From assembly GCF_030811595.1 (NCBI RefSeq), contig NZ_JAUSRB010000002.1, positions 5,456,001-5,520,000 of the forward strand: a stretch of 64,000 nucleotides of DNA, written 5' to 3'. The notes under the pieces are model-generated. The model was not told the origin of the DNA, made no database searches, and saw only the letters and a program-made list of their open reading frames with translations. Position 1 is the stretch's first letter. Each line of letters starts with the position of its first letter. This DNA is from Streptosporangium brasiliense (GTDB lineage: Bacteria; Actinomycetota; Actinomycetes; Streptosporangiales; Streptosporangiaceae). Below, piece after piece: positions 49,761-57,947 of this stretch. The position numbers and the translations under genes were made by a program.

Positions 49761-50609
49761 GTGGGATCGCACAGGGACCTGCCCGCCGGCATGGTGAATC
49801 ACATCTTCACGAACAGCGGCATTTCCTCGTTCACCGAGTTCGTCGGCTCCTACGCGCCGGACTTGTTGCCCGGCCGGAACGAGGCCCTGGCGGCGCCGGT
49901 CGGCGACCGGATTCCCCATGCCACCACGATCGTCGCGGCGACCTGCGCGGGCGGTGTGGTGATGGCCGGTGACCGCCGGGCGACCTCGGGCAACATCATC
50001 TCCCAGCGGGACATGGAGAAGGTGTTCCGGACCGACGACTACTCGTGCATGGGCATCGCCGGGGCGGCGAGCACCGGCATCGAGATGGCCCGGCTCTACC
50101 GGGTCGAGCTTGAGCACTACGAGAAGATGGAGGGCCGCACGCTCTCGGTGGCGGGCAAGGCCAACCGGCTCGCCACCATGATCCGCGGCAACCTCGGCAT
50201 GGCGATGCAGGGACTGGTCGTGGTGCCGCTGTTCGCCGCCTACGACCCCGAGATCGACGGCGGCCGGATCTTCGGCTACGACGTCGGAGGCGGCCCCTAC
50301 GAACAGCAGCAATACCATTCGATCGGCTCCGGCTCGATCTTCGCGCGCGGCGCCCTGAAGAAGCTCTACCGGGAGAACGCCTCGCCGGAGGACACCGTGC
50401 TGGCGCTCATCCACTCGCTCTACGACGCCGCCGACGACGACTCGGCGACCGGCGGCCCCGACGTCACCCGCAAGATCTGGCCCGTCGTCGCGCTGATCAC
50501 CGCCGACGGCTTCCGCCGCCTGTCCGACGACGAGGTGGCCGGATACGTCCAGACCGTCATCGACGAGCGGATGAGCTCCCCCGACGGCCCCGCCGCCCCG
50601 CTGCGCTAA
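49761..50609 (+). CDS. prcB: 20S proteasome beta subunit PrcB
   Basis: Catalytic proteasome subunit of 282 residues. A 54-residue propeptide ([18 protein letters not shown] is its conserved part) is cut before Thr55 ([19 protein letters not shown]), which becomes the N-terminal nucleophile; Lys and Asp partners are in the GDRRATSG and later segments. The residue before the cut is Ala54 rather than the usual Gly. GTG 49761 has GGAGGGAG upstream. prcA follows 19 nt later. Confidence 0.97.
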   Translation: MGSHRDLPAGMVNHIFTNSGISSFTEFVGSYAPDLLPGRNEALAAPVGDRIPHATTIVAATCAGGVVMAGDRRATSGNIISQRDMEKVFRTDDYSCMGIAGAASTGIEMARLYRVELEHYEKMEGRTLSVAGKANRLATMIRGNLGMAMQGLVVVPLFAAYDPEIDGGRIFGYDVGGGPYEQQQYHSIGSGSIFARGALKKLYRENASPEDTVLALIHSLYDAADDDSATGGPDVTRKIWPVVALITADGFRRLSDDEVAGYVQTVIDERMSSPDGPAAPLR

Positions 50610-50628
50610 CACGAGAGGAACACCCCAG

Positions 50629-51408
50629 GTGTCCATGCCTTTTGGATATGTCTCGCCCGAGCAGCAGATGCGGGACAAGGCGGACTACGCGCGCAAGGGG
50701 ATCGCGCGGGGCCGTAGCGTCGTCGTTCTGCAGTACGAGCACGGCATCCTGTTCGTCGCCCCCAACCCCTCGCGTGCCCTGCACAAGATCAGTGAGATCT
50801 ACGACAGGATCGGGTTCGCCGCGGTCGGCCGCTACAACGAGTTCGAGGCGCTGCGGCTCGGCGGCATCCGCTACGCCGACATCAACGGCTACAACTACGC
50901 CCGCGACGACGTCACCGCGCGGGGCCTGGCCAACCTCTACGCGCAGAACCTCGGCCAGATCTTCACCGAGTCGATGAAGCCCTTCGAGGTCGAGATCGTG
51001 GTCGCCGAGGTCGGCGACTCCTCCGACGAGGACCACATCTACCGCCTCACCTTCGACGGCTCGGTCTTCGACGAGACCGGCCTGGTGGCGATGGGCGGCC
51101 AGGCCGAGGCGGTCGCGGGCCGGCTCAAGGAGCGCTACCGCGACGGCCTGCCGCTGGCCGAGGCGCTGGAGGCGGCGCTGTTCGCGCTGACCGAACCGGG
51201 CGGCGAACGCTCCCCGGCGAGCCAGCTCGAGGTCGCGGTGCTCGACCGCAACCGGCCGCACCGCAAGTTCCTGCGGCTCACCGGCCCGAGGCTGGAGCGG
51301 CTGCTGGCCGAGGGGGCCGGGGCGGCCGCGCCGGCCCCCGAGCCCGGGGCGGCCGACGCTCCGCCCACCGCCCCCGAGGGGGAGATCGACACCGGCTCGG
51401 GCGGCTGA
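50629..51408 (+). CDS. prcA: 20S proteasome alpha subunit PrcA
   Basis: Structural outer-ring subunit of 259 residues. The N-terminal gate segment reads MPFGYVSPEQQMRDKADYAR, followed by the alpha fold (GRSVVVLQYEHGILFVAPN, GFAAVGRYNEFEALRLGG). The C-terminal 35 residues are Pro/Ala-rich and variable. GTG 50629 is the longest start; ATG 50635 is possible. Forms the 7-7-7-7 core particle with PrcB. A perfect 19 bp hairpin follows. Confidence 0.97.
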   Translation: MSMPFGYVSPEQQMRDKADYARKGIARGRSVVVLQYEHGILFVAPNPSRALHKISEIYDRIGFAAVGRYNEFEALRLGGIRYADINGYNYARDDVTARGLANLYAQNLGQIFTESMKPFEVEIVVAEVGDSSDEDHIYRLTFDGSVFDETGLVAMGGQAEAVAGRLKERYRDGLPLAEALEAALFALTEPGGERSPASQLEVAVLDRNRPHRKFLRLTGPRLERLLAEGAGAAAPAPEPGAADAPPTAPEGEIDTGSGG

Positions 51409-51415
51409 CCACGCG

Positions 51416-51461
51416 ACGGCGAGCGCCGCGCCCCTCGCGTGGGGGGCGCGGCGCTCGCCGT
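51416..51461 (+). terminator. Perfect 19 bp hairpin after prcA
   Basis: Arms 51416-51434 and 51443-51461 are exact reverse complements around an 8-nt loop. It begins 7 nt after the prcA stop and separates prcBA from the next gene. Confidence 0.9.
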
Positions 51462-51521
51462 GTGATGTGGATCACCTGATCACCGGGCAACCGGACCCCC
51501 GCAGCCGTCGTCGTATCGGGC

Positions 51522-52031
51522 ATGAAGCGCTCCCTGCCGACTGTCGCCGCCGTGTTCGCCCTCGCCCTGGCCGGGGCGGTCCCCGCCGAGGCCGCGACGG
51601 TCCCCGACTTCCCCGTGCCGAAGATCTTCGGCACGACATTCCAGGCCGACCCCGGCCACGACTTCACCAAGCGCATCAGCCCCCGCAAGGACGGCATCCT
51701 GCGAGGCTGGATCACCCACGTGAGCACCGGCCAGGTGGAGTACACGCCGATCAAGTGGGTGAAGGACAAATACACCGAGGGCCACTTCGTGGGCCCGTCG
51801 GAGGGCCACGTCGCCGCCTACGCCTCGCCTGTGGCCAAGAAAGTCGTCTTCCTCAGCGCCTTCGGCTGCTCGGCCGATCTGGCGGGCTTCACCGTGAACA
51901 GGCAGGGTCTGGGCGCCAAGCGCTGCTCCCGCGCGACGCTGCTGGCCCGGGTCAAGGAGTACCGGCGCCCGTCGCTGATCACCGTCTACCGGGGGGAGAT
52001 CGTCAAGCTCCAGGAGATCTACACCCCCTGA
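51522..52031 (+). CDS. Secreted protein of unknown function
   Basis: Protein of 169 residues with a Sec signal peptide (MKRSLPTVAAVFALALAGAV, cleavage after AEA near residue 24). The mature part is small, basic and has two cysteines (FGCSADLAG and AKRCSR), which could form a disulfide. I do not recognise the family. ATG 51522 has weak upstream signals. It sits between prcA and pafA behind a strong terminator, so it is probably its own unit and unrelated to pupylation. Confidence 0.8.
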   Translation: MKRSLPTVAAVFALALAGAVPAEAATVPDFPVPKIFGTTFQADPGHDFTKRISPRKDGILRGWITHVSTGQVEYTPIKWVKDKYTEGHFVGPSEGHVAAYASPVAKKVVFLSAFGCSADLAGFTVNRQGLGAKRCSRATLLARVKEYRRPSLITVYRGEIVKLQEIYTP

Positions 52032-52160
52032 GCCCGTCCGCACGGCCGCCGCGCGCGGCCGTGCCCGTGCTTAGCACTACATCGCCCGGGGCATAAGCCG
52101 TACGACCGAAAACCTCATTGATCCCTCCCGCAAGAGGGGTTCGGCGAATAGTGTGAGGCA

Positions 52161-53519
52161 ATGGATCGTCGCATCTTCGGGCTTGAGAACGAGTACGGCG
52201 TCACCTGCACGTTCAGGGGGCAGCGGCGGCTGTCACCCGACGAGGTCGCGCGTTATCTATTCCGCCGGGTCGTCTCATGGGGCCGATCGAGCAACGTCTT
52301 CCTGCGCAACGGCGCCCGTCTCTATCTGGACGTGGGCAGCCATCCCGAATACGCCACCCCCGAGTGCGACAACGTCGTGGAGCTCGTCACCCACGACAAG
52401 GCGGGGGAGCGGATCCTGGAGGGTCTCCTCGTCGACGCCGAGAAGCGGCTCCGCGAGGAGGGCATCGCCGGCGACATCTACCTGTTCAAGAACAACACCG
52501 ACTCGGCCGGAAACTCCTACGGCTGCCACGAGAACTACCTGGTGGGACGGCACGGCGAGTTCGGCCGCCTGGCCGATGTGCTGATCCCCTTCCTGGTGAC
52601 CCGGCAGATCGTCTGCGGTGCCGGGAAGGTGCTGCAGACCCCCCGTGGGGCGGTCTACTGCGTCTCCCAGCGGGCCGAGCACATCTGGGAGGGCGTCTCC
52701 AGCGCGACCACCCGGTCGCGCCCGATCATCAACACCCGCGACGAGCCGCACGCCGACGCCGAGCGCTTCCGCCGCCTGCACGTCATCGTCGGCGACTCCA
52801 ACATGAGCGAGACGACCATGCTGCTCAAGGTCGGCGCGACCGACCTGGTGCTGCGCATGATCGAGGCGGGCACGGTGATGCGCGACCTGTCGCTGGAGAA
52901 CCCGATCCGGGCGATCCGGGAGGTCTCCCACGACATGACCGGGCGGCGGCGCGTGCGGCTGGCCAACGGCCGCGAGGCGTCCTCGCTGGAGATCCAGCAG
53001 GAATACCTCTCCAAGGCCCGTGACTTCGTCGACCGCCGCGGCGGCGACGAGACCAGCCACCGGGTGCTGGAGCTGTGGGAGCGCACGCTCAACGCCGTCG
53101 AGACCGGCAACCTGGACCTGGTGGCCCGCGAGATCGACTGGGTGACGAAATACCAGCTGATCGAGCGCTACCGCAAGAAGTACGACCTGCCCCTGTCGAG
53201 CCCCCGGGTCGCCCAGCTCGACCTGGCATACCACGACGTGCACCGCCGCCGCGGCCTGTTCTACCTGCTGCAGAAGCGCGGCGCGGTGGAGCGGGTGGCC
53301 TCCGACCTGAAGATCTTCGAGGCCAAGTCGGTGCCGCCGCAGACCACCCGGGCGCGCCTGCGCGGGGAGTTCATCCGCAAGGCGCAGGAGAAGCGCCGCG
53401 ACTTCACCGTCGACTGGGTGCACCTGAAGCTCAACGACCAGGCGCAGCGCACCGTGCTGTGCAAGGACCCCTTCCGCAGCGTGGACGAAAGGGTGGACAA
53501 ACTGATCGCGGGAATGTGA
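52161..53519 (+). CDS. pafA: Pup ligase PafA
   Basis: ATP-dependent ligase of 452 residues that phosphorylates the C-terminal Glu of Pup and joins it to substrate lysines. Mg/ATP-site residues are in [10 protein letters not shown] (Glu9); the catalytic Asp57 is in [34 protein letters not shown] and [19 protein letters not shown] are shared with Dop. It lacks the Dop loop, as expected. TAGTGT (52149-52154) lies 6 nt before the ATG, suggesting a leaderless message; the hairpin CCCTC-CCGCAA-GAGGG lies upstream at 52123-52138. Confidence 0.97.
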   Translation: MDRRIFGLENEYGVTCTFRGQRRLSPDEVARYLFRRVVSWGRSSNVFLRNGARLYLDVGSHPEYATPECDNVVELVTHDKAGERILEGLLVDAEKRLREEGIAGDIYLFKNNTDSAGNSYGCHENYLVGRHGEFGRLADVLIPFLVTRQIVCGAGKVLQTPRGAVYCVSQRAEHIWEGVSSATTRSRPIINTRDEPHADAERFRRLHVIVGDSNMSETTMLLKVGATDLVLRMIEAGTVMRDLSLENPIRAIREVSHDMTGRRRVRLANGREASSLEIQQEYLSKARDFVDRRGGDETSHRVLELWERTLNAVETGNLDLVAREIDWVTKYQLIERYRKKYDLPLSSPRVAQLDLAYHDVHRRRGLFYLLQKRGAVERVASDLKIFEAKSVPPQTTRARLRGEFIRKAQEKRRDFTVDWVHLKLNDQAQRTVLCKDPFRSVDERVDKLIAGM

Positions 53520-53615
53520 TGGTCACGCTTCGGCAAGATCGGTCCCTGGCTTAACTCTTCCGTATGCCCGGACGGGTAATGTGGCGCGAACCTGACGTCT
53601 GCTTGAGGGATACCT

Positions 53616-54569
53616 ATGCGCCGCCGCAGCCTGGCCGTCCTGGCCTCAGTGCCTCTGTTGTTCGCCGCAGCCTGCGGCTCCGGAGGCGGTGCCGCCACCG
53701 GCACCGCCTCCGGCAGCCCCGCCGGCGCGGTCTCAGAGCTGAAGGTGACGGGTGCGGCGAACGCCAAGCCGACGGTGGCCTTCCCCGCGAAAGTCGTCGA
53801 GACCTCCTCCTACCAGGTGATCACGCCCGGCACCGTCGGCGCCGCCGCCAAGGAGGGCGGCAGCGTGGTGGCCAACTTCACCGTCTACACCTGGGACGGC
53901 AAGGAGAACAAGCTGGCCGGCTCGACCTACGACGAGGGCGGCCCCCAGCTCATCACGATGAACGAGCAGGTCCCGCAGATCCTGCGCAAGGGTTTCGCCG
54001 AGACCAAGGGGGGCGGCCGCTTCCTGTCGGTCGTCGCCAAGGACGCGCTGCCCGCCGCGCAGCAGGCGCAGGCGCCCGCGGGCCAGTCGCAGGTCTTCGT
54101 GGTCGACGTGGTGGGCGTCCCCGAGAGCAAGGCGGCCAAGGGTGAGGCGACCGACCCGGGCCTCAAGGGCGTGAAGGTGGACAACCCGGGCGGCGACGCC
54201 GCGCCCAAGCTGACCACCAAGACCAAGGAGAAGGCGCCCAAGGAGCTCGTCGCCAAGACGGTGATCAAGGGCAGCGGGCCGGAGGTCAAGTCCGGCCAGT
54301 CGATCCTGGTCCAGTACGCCGGGAAGATCTGGGGCTCGGACCTGGAGTTCGACAGCAGCTGGTCGCGCGGCGGTGAGCCGATCATGTTCCAGATCGGCAC
54401 CGGCAAGGTCATCAAGGGCTGGGACCAGGGGCTGGTCGGCGTCCCGGTCGGCAGCCGGGTGCTGCTGAGCATCCCGCCGGACCTCGGCTACGGCAAGCAG
54501 GGCTCCGGCGAGAAGATCAAGGGCACCGACACCCTGGTCTTCCTCGTGGACGTCGTCGCCGCCTACTGA
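53616..54569 (+). CDS. FKBP-type peptidyl-prolyl isomerase lipoprotein, two FKBP domains
   Basis: Exported lipoprotein of 317 residues (signal with lipobox FAAAC near residue 20). Two FKBP repeats follow. The first (about 50-170) lacks the active-site Trp and Tyr and looks inactive. The second (about 215-317) has QYAGKIWGSDLEFDSSW, KVIKGWDQGLVGVPVGSR and PPDLGYG, so it is likely a working prolyl isomerase. It follows pafA by 96 bp, a conserved neighbourhood in actinobacteria; a link to pupylation is not known. Confidence 0.93.
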   Translation: MRRRSLAVLASVPLLFAAACGSGGGAATGTASGSPAGAVSELKVTGAANAKPTVAFPAKVVETSSYQVITPGTVGAAAKEGGSVVANFTVYTWDGKENKLAGSTYDEGGPQLITMNEQVPQILRKGFAETKGGGRFLSVVAKDALPAAQQAQAPAGQSQVFVVDVVGVPESKAAKGEATDPGLKGVKVDNPGGDAAPKLTTKTKEKAPKELVAKTVIKGSGPEVKSGQSILVQYAGKIWGSDLEFDSSWSRGGEPIMFQIGTGKVIKGWDQGLVGVPVGSRVLLSIPPDLGYGKQGSGEKIKGTDTLVFLVDVVAAY

Positions 54570-54598
54570 CGGCTCCGCGGACAGCCGCGGATCTCGCC

Positions 54599-54632
54599 GG
54601 AGCCCGGCCGTGCGCCCGCACGGCCGGGCTCC
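54599..54632 (+). terminator. Perfect 16 bp hairpin between the FKBP genes
   Basis: GGAGCCCGGCCGTGCG (54599-54614) and its exact reverse complement (54617-54632) surround CC. It lies 30 nt after the first FKBP stop codon, so the second FKBP gene has its own promoter. Confidence 0.88.
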
Positions 54633-54698
54633 GCGCTCTACTGACAATTCTCCCAATAGGGCGTTAGGGTTGGCTCATCCCCCGGCCCTGGGAGTCGC

Positions 54699-55601
54699 AT
54701 GCGTACCCCGCCACTGCTCGCCGCGCTCTCGCTCGTGCTGGCCGCCGCCTGCACCTCCGCCGGCGGGCGGCCGGGCCCGGACATCGAGGTGCTCGGAGAC
54801 TTCGGCGTCAGGCCCAAGGTCGTCTTCCCCGAGGGCGAGCCCGCCGGCGACCTGCGGATCCGCGAGCAGATGGCCGGCACCGGGAACGTGATCAAGGGGG
54901 GTGACCTGGTCGTCGCCCACTACACCGCGCACGTGTGGGACGGTGCCGACAACCGGTTGCTGGCCTCCAGCTTCAACCAGGGCGCGCCCGCCTCCTTCCC
55001 GCTGGGCCGGTCCATCTCCGGGGTGGGCAAGGCCCTGCAGGGGCGCCGGGTCGGCAGCCGCGTCGTGGCCGCCATCCCGCCCGGGGAGGGCTACGGCCCC
55101 AACCCGCCCGGCGGGATGACCGCCGACGACGAGCTGTTCTACGTGGTCGACGTCCTGGGCGCGTTCTCGCCGGATGCCGCGGCCCGGGGCAGGGGCGGCC
55201 CCGGCGCCCTCGCCGGGGTCGAGATCGGCGGGGGGTCCGGCGAGCGCCCGGCCGTCAGCCTGCCGGACGCCAGGCCGCCCGCGGAGCTGCGGAGCAAGGT
55301 CCTCATCCGGGGCGACGGGCCCAGGATCCAGGCCGGGCAGCTCCTGGTCACCCAGTACGAGTGCAGGGTCTGGGGCACGGGCGCGGCCGAGTCCACGTGG
55401 GGCGACGGGCAGCCCAAGGCCGTGCGGATCGGTGACGGCAGCGTCATCCCCGGCTGGGACAAGGCCCTGGTCGGCGTCCCGGTCGGCAGCCGCGTCGCCA
55501 TGGTCGTCCCCCCGGCGCTCGGCTACCGCGACGGCCTGCCGCCGCTGGTCAAGCCGTCCGACACCCTCGTCTTCGTCGTCGACGTCCTCGCCGCCTACTG
55601 A
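54699..55601 (+). CDS. FKBP-type peptidyl-prolyl isomerase lipoprotein (second copy)
   Basis: Exported lipoprotein of 300 residues with lipobox LAAAC at about 15-19 and two FKBP repeats. The first repeat has YTAHVWDGADNRLL and PPGEGYGPNPPGG but Ser-Gly-Val-Gly where the active-site Trp should be. The second has SVIPGWDKALVGVPVGSR and PPALGYRDG. Both ends match the upstream FKBP gene (ending DVLAAY versus DVVAAY), so the two are tandem paralogs. Confidence 0.92.
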   Translation: MRTPPLLAALSLVLAAACTSAGGRPGPDIEVLGDFGVRPKVVFPEGEPAGDLRIREQMAGTGNVIKGGDLVVAHYTAHVWDGADNRLLASSFNQGAPASFPLGRSISGVGKALQGRRVGSRVVAAIPPGEGYGPNPPGGMTADDELFYVVDVLGAFSPDAAARGRGGPGALAGVEIGGGSGERPAVSLPDARPPAELRSKVLIRGDGPRIQAGQLLVTQYECRVWGTGAAESTWGDGQPKAVRIGDGSVIPGWDKALVGVPVGSRVAMVVPPALGYRDGLPPLVKPSDTLVFVVDVLAAY

Positions 55602-55658
55602 CCGGGCTGCCTTCCCCGTACGGCGCGGCGGCCCCGGCCCCGCCCTAGAATCCGGGCT

Positions 55659-56297
55659 GTGAGCAGCGATGACCTCGACACGGTGGCGGCCCTGCACGAT
55701 CCGGTACGGCGGGCCGTCTACGACTACGTCGCCTCCCGGGGGTGCGAGGTGGGGCGCAACGAGGCCGCCGAGGCGGTGGGGGTGCAGCGGACCCTGGCCG
55801 CCTTCCACCTGGACAAGCTGGTCGAGGCCGGGCTGCTGGAGGCGGGGTTCAAGCGGCTGACGGACAGGACCGGCCCGGGCAGCGGCCGTCCGTCGAAGGT
55901 CTACCGCCGGGCGCCGGGGGAGTGGCAGGTCAGCGTCCCGGCCAGGGACTACCGGACGCTGGCGCGGACGCTGGCCGAGGTGGTGGACCTGCTGGGCGGG
56001 GACGAGCAGGCCGAGCGGGTGGCCCGCCGGGCCGGGGCCGGGCTCGCCGGGCCGGGGGAGGACCTCGGCGAGGTGCTGCGCCGGCGCGGCTACGAGCCGT
56101 ACGAGGAGGAGGGGCGGCTACGGCTGCGCAACTGCCCCTTCCACCTGCTCGCCGAGGAGCATCCGCTGCTGGTCTGCTCGGTGAACCTGGCGCTGTGCCA
56201 GGGGCTGCTGGCGGGGCTCGGCGAGGAAGCCGTGGCGGCCCGGCTGGACCCGCGCCCGGGGGAGTGCTGTGTCGCCTTCTCCAAGGAGGATCTCTAA
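55659..56297 (+). CDS. ArsR/SufR-like (COG2345-type) transcriptional regulator with Cys cluster
   Basis: DNA-binding protein of 212 residues. The winged helix (about 8-80) has ALHDPVRRAVYDYVASRG and VGVQRTLAAFHLDKLVEAGLL. The C-terminal region has cysteines in the order C-x13-C-x6-C-x22-CC, starting at NCPFHLLAEEHPLLVC, which resembles the iron-sulfur-binding domain of SufR-like regulators. TAGAAT (55646-55651) lies 7 nt before the GTG, suggesting leaderless transcription. It is directly upstream of a DUF3291 gene, a possible target. Confidence 0.85.
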   Translation: MSSDDLDTVAALHDPVRRAVYDYVASRGCEVGRNEAAEAVGVQRTLAAFHLDKLVEAGLLEAGFKRLTDRTGPGSGRPSKVYRRAPGEWQVSVPARDYRTLARTLAEVVDLLGGDEQAERVARRAGAGLAGPGEDLGEVLRRRGYEPYEEEGRLRLRNCPFHLLAEEHPLLVCSVNLALCQGLLAGLGEEAVAARLDPRPGECCVAFSKEDL

Positions 56298-56320
56298 AAA
56301 TAATAAAAATTGACATAGAA
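56294..56320 (+). promoter_or_regulatory. AT-rich block with TTGACA before the DUF3291 gene
   Basis: The 49 bp between the regulator and DUF3291 genes include a run of about 20 almost pure A/T bases (CTAAAAATAATAAAAATTG) ending in TTGACA (56310-56315). The A/T run resembles an UP element. I find no good -10; TCTGCT (56334-56339) is a weak candidate at 18 bp spacing. Confidence 0.4.
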
Positions 56321-56346
56321 GGGGGCGGGGTGGTCTGCTGACCGTC

Positions 56347-56823
56347 ATGCACCTGGCCCAGCTGAACATCGCCCACATGCGCGCGCCCAAGGACTCGCCC
56401 GAGCTCGCCGACTTCGTCGCGGCCCTCGACCCCATCAACCGGCTCTCCGACGAGGCGCCCGGTTTCGTGTGGCGGCTCAAGGGCGGCGACGCCCCCCAGG
56501 ACACCGTCGAGCACGACTACGGCGACCATCTGCTGATCAACTTCTCGGTGTGGGAGTCGCGCGACACGCTGTGGGACTTCACCTACCGCAGCGCGCACCT
56601 GGGCGTCCTGCAGCGGCGCAGGGAGTGGTTCCTGCGCATGGCGGAGCCCTACAGCGTGATGTGGTGGATCCCCCGGGACCACGTCCCGACCCTGGCCGAG
56701 GGGATGGAGCGCCTGGAGCTGCTGAAGGCCGAAGGCCCGACCCCGCGGGCCTTCACCTTCAAGGACTTCTACGACAGCAGCGAGGCGGCGTGGCGTCCGG
56801 CGGCGGCCGAGGTCAGGAAATAG
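56347..56823 (+). CDS. DUF3291 domain protein
   Basis: Cytoplasmic protein of 158 residues, one DUF3291 domain (a ferredoxin-like, ABM-type fold). Typical elements are HLAQLNIAHMRAPKDSPELADF, SDEAPGFVWRLKG, LLINFSVWESRDTLWDFTYRSAH and FLRMAEPYSVMWWIPRDHVPT. No catalytic function is established for the family. It follows the Cys-cluster regulator by 49 bp. Its last 55 nt overlap the end of the convergent DUF3866 gene. Confidence 0.9.
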   Translation: MHLAQLNIAHMRAPKDSPELADFVAALDPINRLSDEAPGFVWRLKGGDAPQDTVEHDYGDHLLINFSVWESRDTLWDFTYRSAHLGVLQRRREWFLRMAEPYSVMWWIPRDHVPTLAEGMERLELLKAEGPTPRAFTFKDFYDSSEAAWRPAAAEVRK

Positions 56824-57890
56824 GCCAGGTCCTCCTCCAGCCCCCGGCCCATCGTCGACAGCCGCACCGGAGAGCCCCGCAGCGCCTCGTGGAGCCCGTC
56901 CACGGCCACCCCGACCAGCTCGTGCCGCTCGGCCAGCGGCTGCGACTGCTCGGCCACCCGCCTGCCGAAGTCGCCCGGCAGCTCCGGCACGACGACCTGG
57001 GCCGGGGCCAGGGCGACCCGGCCATAGGCGGTCAGCGAGTGGTGGGACACGCCGATGTGGCGCTCGCGCAGGTCGCCCTCGCTGACCCGCAGCGCCGCCA
57101 CCGGGCGCCCCCGCAGGACTGCGGCGGCGTTGACCGCCTCCCCGGCCGACACGCCCGAGAAGCCCCAGCGGGTGCCGGTGCCCAGGTTGCCCGGCCCCTG
57201 GGTGACGACCGCCACGTCGGCGCCCAGGACGTGCCGGGCCGCGAGCAGGCCCGTGTGCACCGTCACGGCCTCCACGTCGCCGCCGAAGGCCTGGCCCACC
57301 GTGACCACCCCGTCCAGCCAGCCCGCCTCCCTGAGCTGGGCGCACGACATGGAGAACCAGGCGGGCAGCGCGCCGCCGTCGAGCATCACGTAGGCGACCC
57401 GGGGAGGTCTCGGCTCCCCCGTCCCGGGCCCGGCCTCTCCCGCCCCGGCCGGCCCGCCCGGGGGGTGCGCGCCGTACAGGCCGCAGAGGATCGCCGGGAG
57501 CGCCGAGTGCAGGTCGGCGACGATCACCGGCATGCCGTCCAGGGAGTCGGCCTCGCGCAGCGCCTCGTGGAAGGGGGAGTCCTGCTCGTCCGCGCCGAGC
57601 ACGGTGGTCTGCAACGGGGTGTAGCGTGCCTTCACCAGGTGTCCGGGGCCTTGCGGATCTTCCGGTAAACGGTCAGGGAGTGCCACCACCATGGCGTAAC
57701 CTCCCGTACCAAGACCCATCGCGAGCGCGGTCGTGTTGAGCAGCACCACGTCGCCGGGCTCCGGGCGTCCCACCAGGGCGGGATAGGCCAGCGCACGCGC
57801 GCTGCCATCCTCGGTGGTGACGTCGAGTTCCACCGCCCCCGGCCACTCGCGCCGGATCCGTACTACCTCGCCCCTGCGCCATCTGATCAC
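56769..57890 (-). CDS. DUF3866 family protein
   Basis: Protein of 373 residues from GTG 57890 (GEVVRIRREWPGAVELDV near the start). Conserved parts are GDVVLLNTTALAMGLGTGGYAMVV, LVKARYTPLQTTVLGADEQDS, YVMLDGGALPAWFS and TQGPGNLGTGTRWGFSG. No function is established. The family commonly neighbours pafBC in actinobacteria, and here it diverges from pafB with 57 bp between starts, so a shared regulatory region is likely. Confidence 0.9.
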   Translation of the reverse strand: MIRWRRGEVVRIRREWPGAVELDVTTEDGSARALAYPALVGRPEPGDVVLLNTTALAMGLGTGGYAMVVALPDRLPEDPQGPGHLVKARYTPLQTTVLGADEQDSPFHEALREADSLDGMPVIVADLHSALPAILCGLYGAHPPGGPAGAGEAGPGTGEPRPPRVAYVMLDGGALPAWFSMSCAQLREAGWLDGVVTVGQAFGGDVEAVTVHTGLLAARHVLGADVAVVTQGPGNLGTGTRWGFSGVSAGEAVNAAAVLRGRPVAALRVSEGDLRERHIGVSHHSLTAYGRVALAPAQVVVPELPGDFGRRVAEQSQPLAERHELVGVAVDGLHEALRGSPVRLSTMGRGLEEDLAYFLTSAAAGRHAASLLS

Positions 57891-57947
57891 GCGGGGAAGA
57901 GTAGCGTCACCTGAACACAGCGTCATTCGAACAGGGAGGGAGGCCGG

